From Lachnospiraceae bacterium (GTDB taxonomy: Bacteria > Bacillota > Clostridia > Lachnospirales > Lachnospiraceae): DNA of 40,934 nucleotides. Below, piece by piece: positions 40,831-40,934 of the stretch. The stretch spans positions 3,253 through 44,186 of the forward strand of contig SVDY01000016.1 in NCBI GenBank assembly GCA_015057665.1, given 5' to 3'. The notes beneath the pieces are model-generated. The model did no database searches and was not told the origin of the DNA. It saw nothing but the letters and a program-made list of their open reading frames with translations. A program made the position numbers and the translations under genes. The number at the start of each line of letters is the position of its first letter. The stretch's first letter is position 1.

Positions 40831-40873
40831 AAAGGAGAAACTAATAAAGGAGAAACTAATAAAGGAGAAACTC
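40831..40873 (+). repeat. Tandem triplicated ribosome-binding-site repeat before udk
   Basis: Two perfect 15-base copies of AAAGGAGAAACTAAT (40831-40845, 40846-40860) and a partial third (40861-40873) end directly at the udk start. Each copy holds an AAAGGAG Shine-Dalgarno, with only the last correctly spaced. Confidence 0.9.
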
Positions 40874-40934
40874 ATGGATAACTATTTAATCATCGGTATT
40901 GCCGGCGGATCCGGCAGCGGCAAAACAACTCTTA
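40874..40934 (+). CDS. udk: Uridine kinase, 5' end (truncated by the window edge)
   Basis: The first 20 codons of a P-loop kinase beginning MDNYLIIGIAGGSGSGKTTL, which is the uridine kinase N-terminus including Walker A (GGSGSGKTT). The rest lies beyond the window. It is transcribed divergently from the nucleoside hydrolase gene, fits the nucleoside-salvage context, and is preceded by three tandem ribosome-binding-site repeats. A second uridine-kinase-like gene lies at 12365-12964. Confidence 0.8.
   Translation, partial: MDNYLIIGIAGGSGSGKTTL

Noticed and set aside
1-40934. CRISPR arrays, tRNA or rRNA genes, insertion sequences or prophage
   Set aside because: No regularly spaced repeats, cloverleaf genes, transposase or phage structural motifs were seen on either strand.

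Overview
The window looks like chromosomal DNA from a gut-type Lachnospiraceae bacterium (Firmicutes, Clostridia; Blautia- or Dorea-like). This rests on the low-to-moderate GC, strong AAGGAGG-type ribosome binding sites, TTGACA/TATAAT promoters, U-tailed hairpin terminators and gene content: a bile-salt-hydrolase-family enzyme, AbgT and AlsT carriers, a Cthe_2159-type beta-helix lipoprotein, BMP-type nucleoside import and an ECF sigma factor with a DUF4179 partner. I see no rRNA, tRNA, CRISPR array, phage or insertion sequence. The species assignment is inference.

Layout. 1-3.3 kb: an XRE regulator, an ECF sigma/DUF4179 pair and a tiny membrane protein. 3.4-8.3 kb: a minus-strand run of idi, deoB, deoC, iadA and an MFS carrier, joining deoxynucleoside breakdown to isoaspartyl-dipeptide hydrolysis. 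8.3-8.7 kb: a gap with a well-formed candidate small RNA gene. 8.7-14.8 kb: EamA carrier, NiaR-type repressor, a large lipoprotein with a HEFAH metalloprotease motif, a uridine-kinase-like enzyme, a radical SAM protein and a shikimate kinase. 14.9-20.3 kb: a VTC-domain protein, DUF4956 membrane protein and Cthe_2159-type lipoprotein as one operon, divergent from a two-component system. 20.4-26.6 kb: AIM24 protein, two tiny ORFs, an XRE regulator, AbgT carrier, Sfp-type transferase, a 27-residue peptide gene and an AlsT symporter. 26.7-33.3 kb: M50-type membrane protease, KptA, a glycerophosphodiesterase, the BSH/PVA-family hydrolase, a YcxB-like protein, a 75-residue protein and a second AlsT symporter. 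33.3-40.9 kb: PfkB kinase, nucleoside ABC importer (BMP lipoprotein, ATPase, two permeases), nucleoside hydrolase and the 5' end of udk.

How it fits together. Nucleosides would enter by the BMP/ABC importer, be split by the nucleoside hydrolase or fed through DeoB/DeoC, and be rephosphorylated by uridine kinases. AbgT, the AlsT carriers and IadA point to uptake of amino acids and small peptides.

The most novel items are: (i) the candidate sRNA at 8513-8624, with a CCCCUCCU loop; (ii) the palindrome GTTAG-N6-CTAAC at its promoter, which recurs at the promoter of the Met-rich 27-residue peptide gene at 25002-25085, suggesting a small, possibly metal-responsive regulon; (iii) the VTC/DUF4956/beta-helix lipoprotein operon with its divergent two-component system; (iv) a triplicated Shine-Dalgarno tandem repeat before udk; and (v) a choloylglycine-hydrolase homologue with His where BSHs have Asn82.
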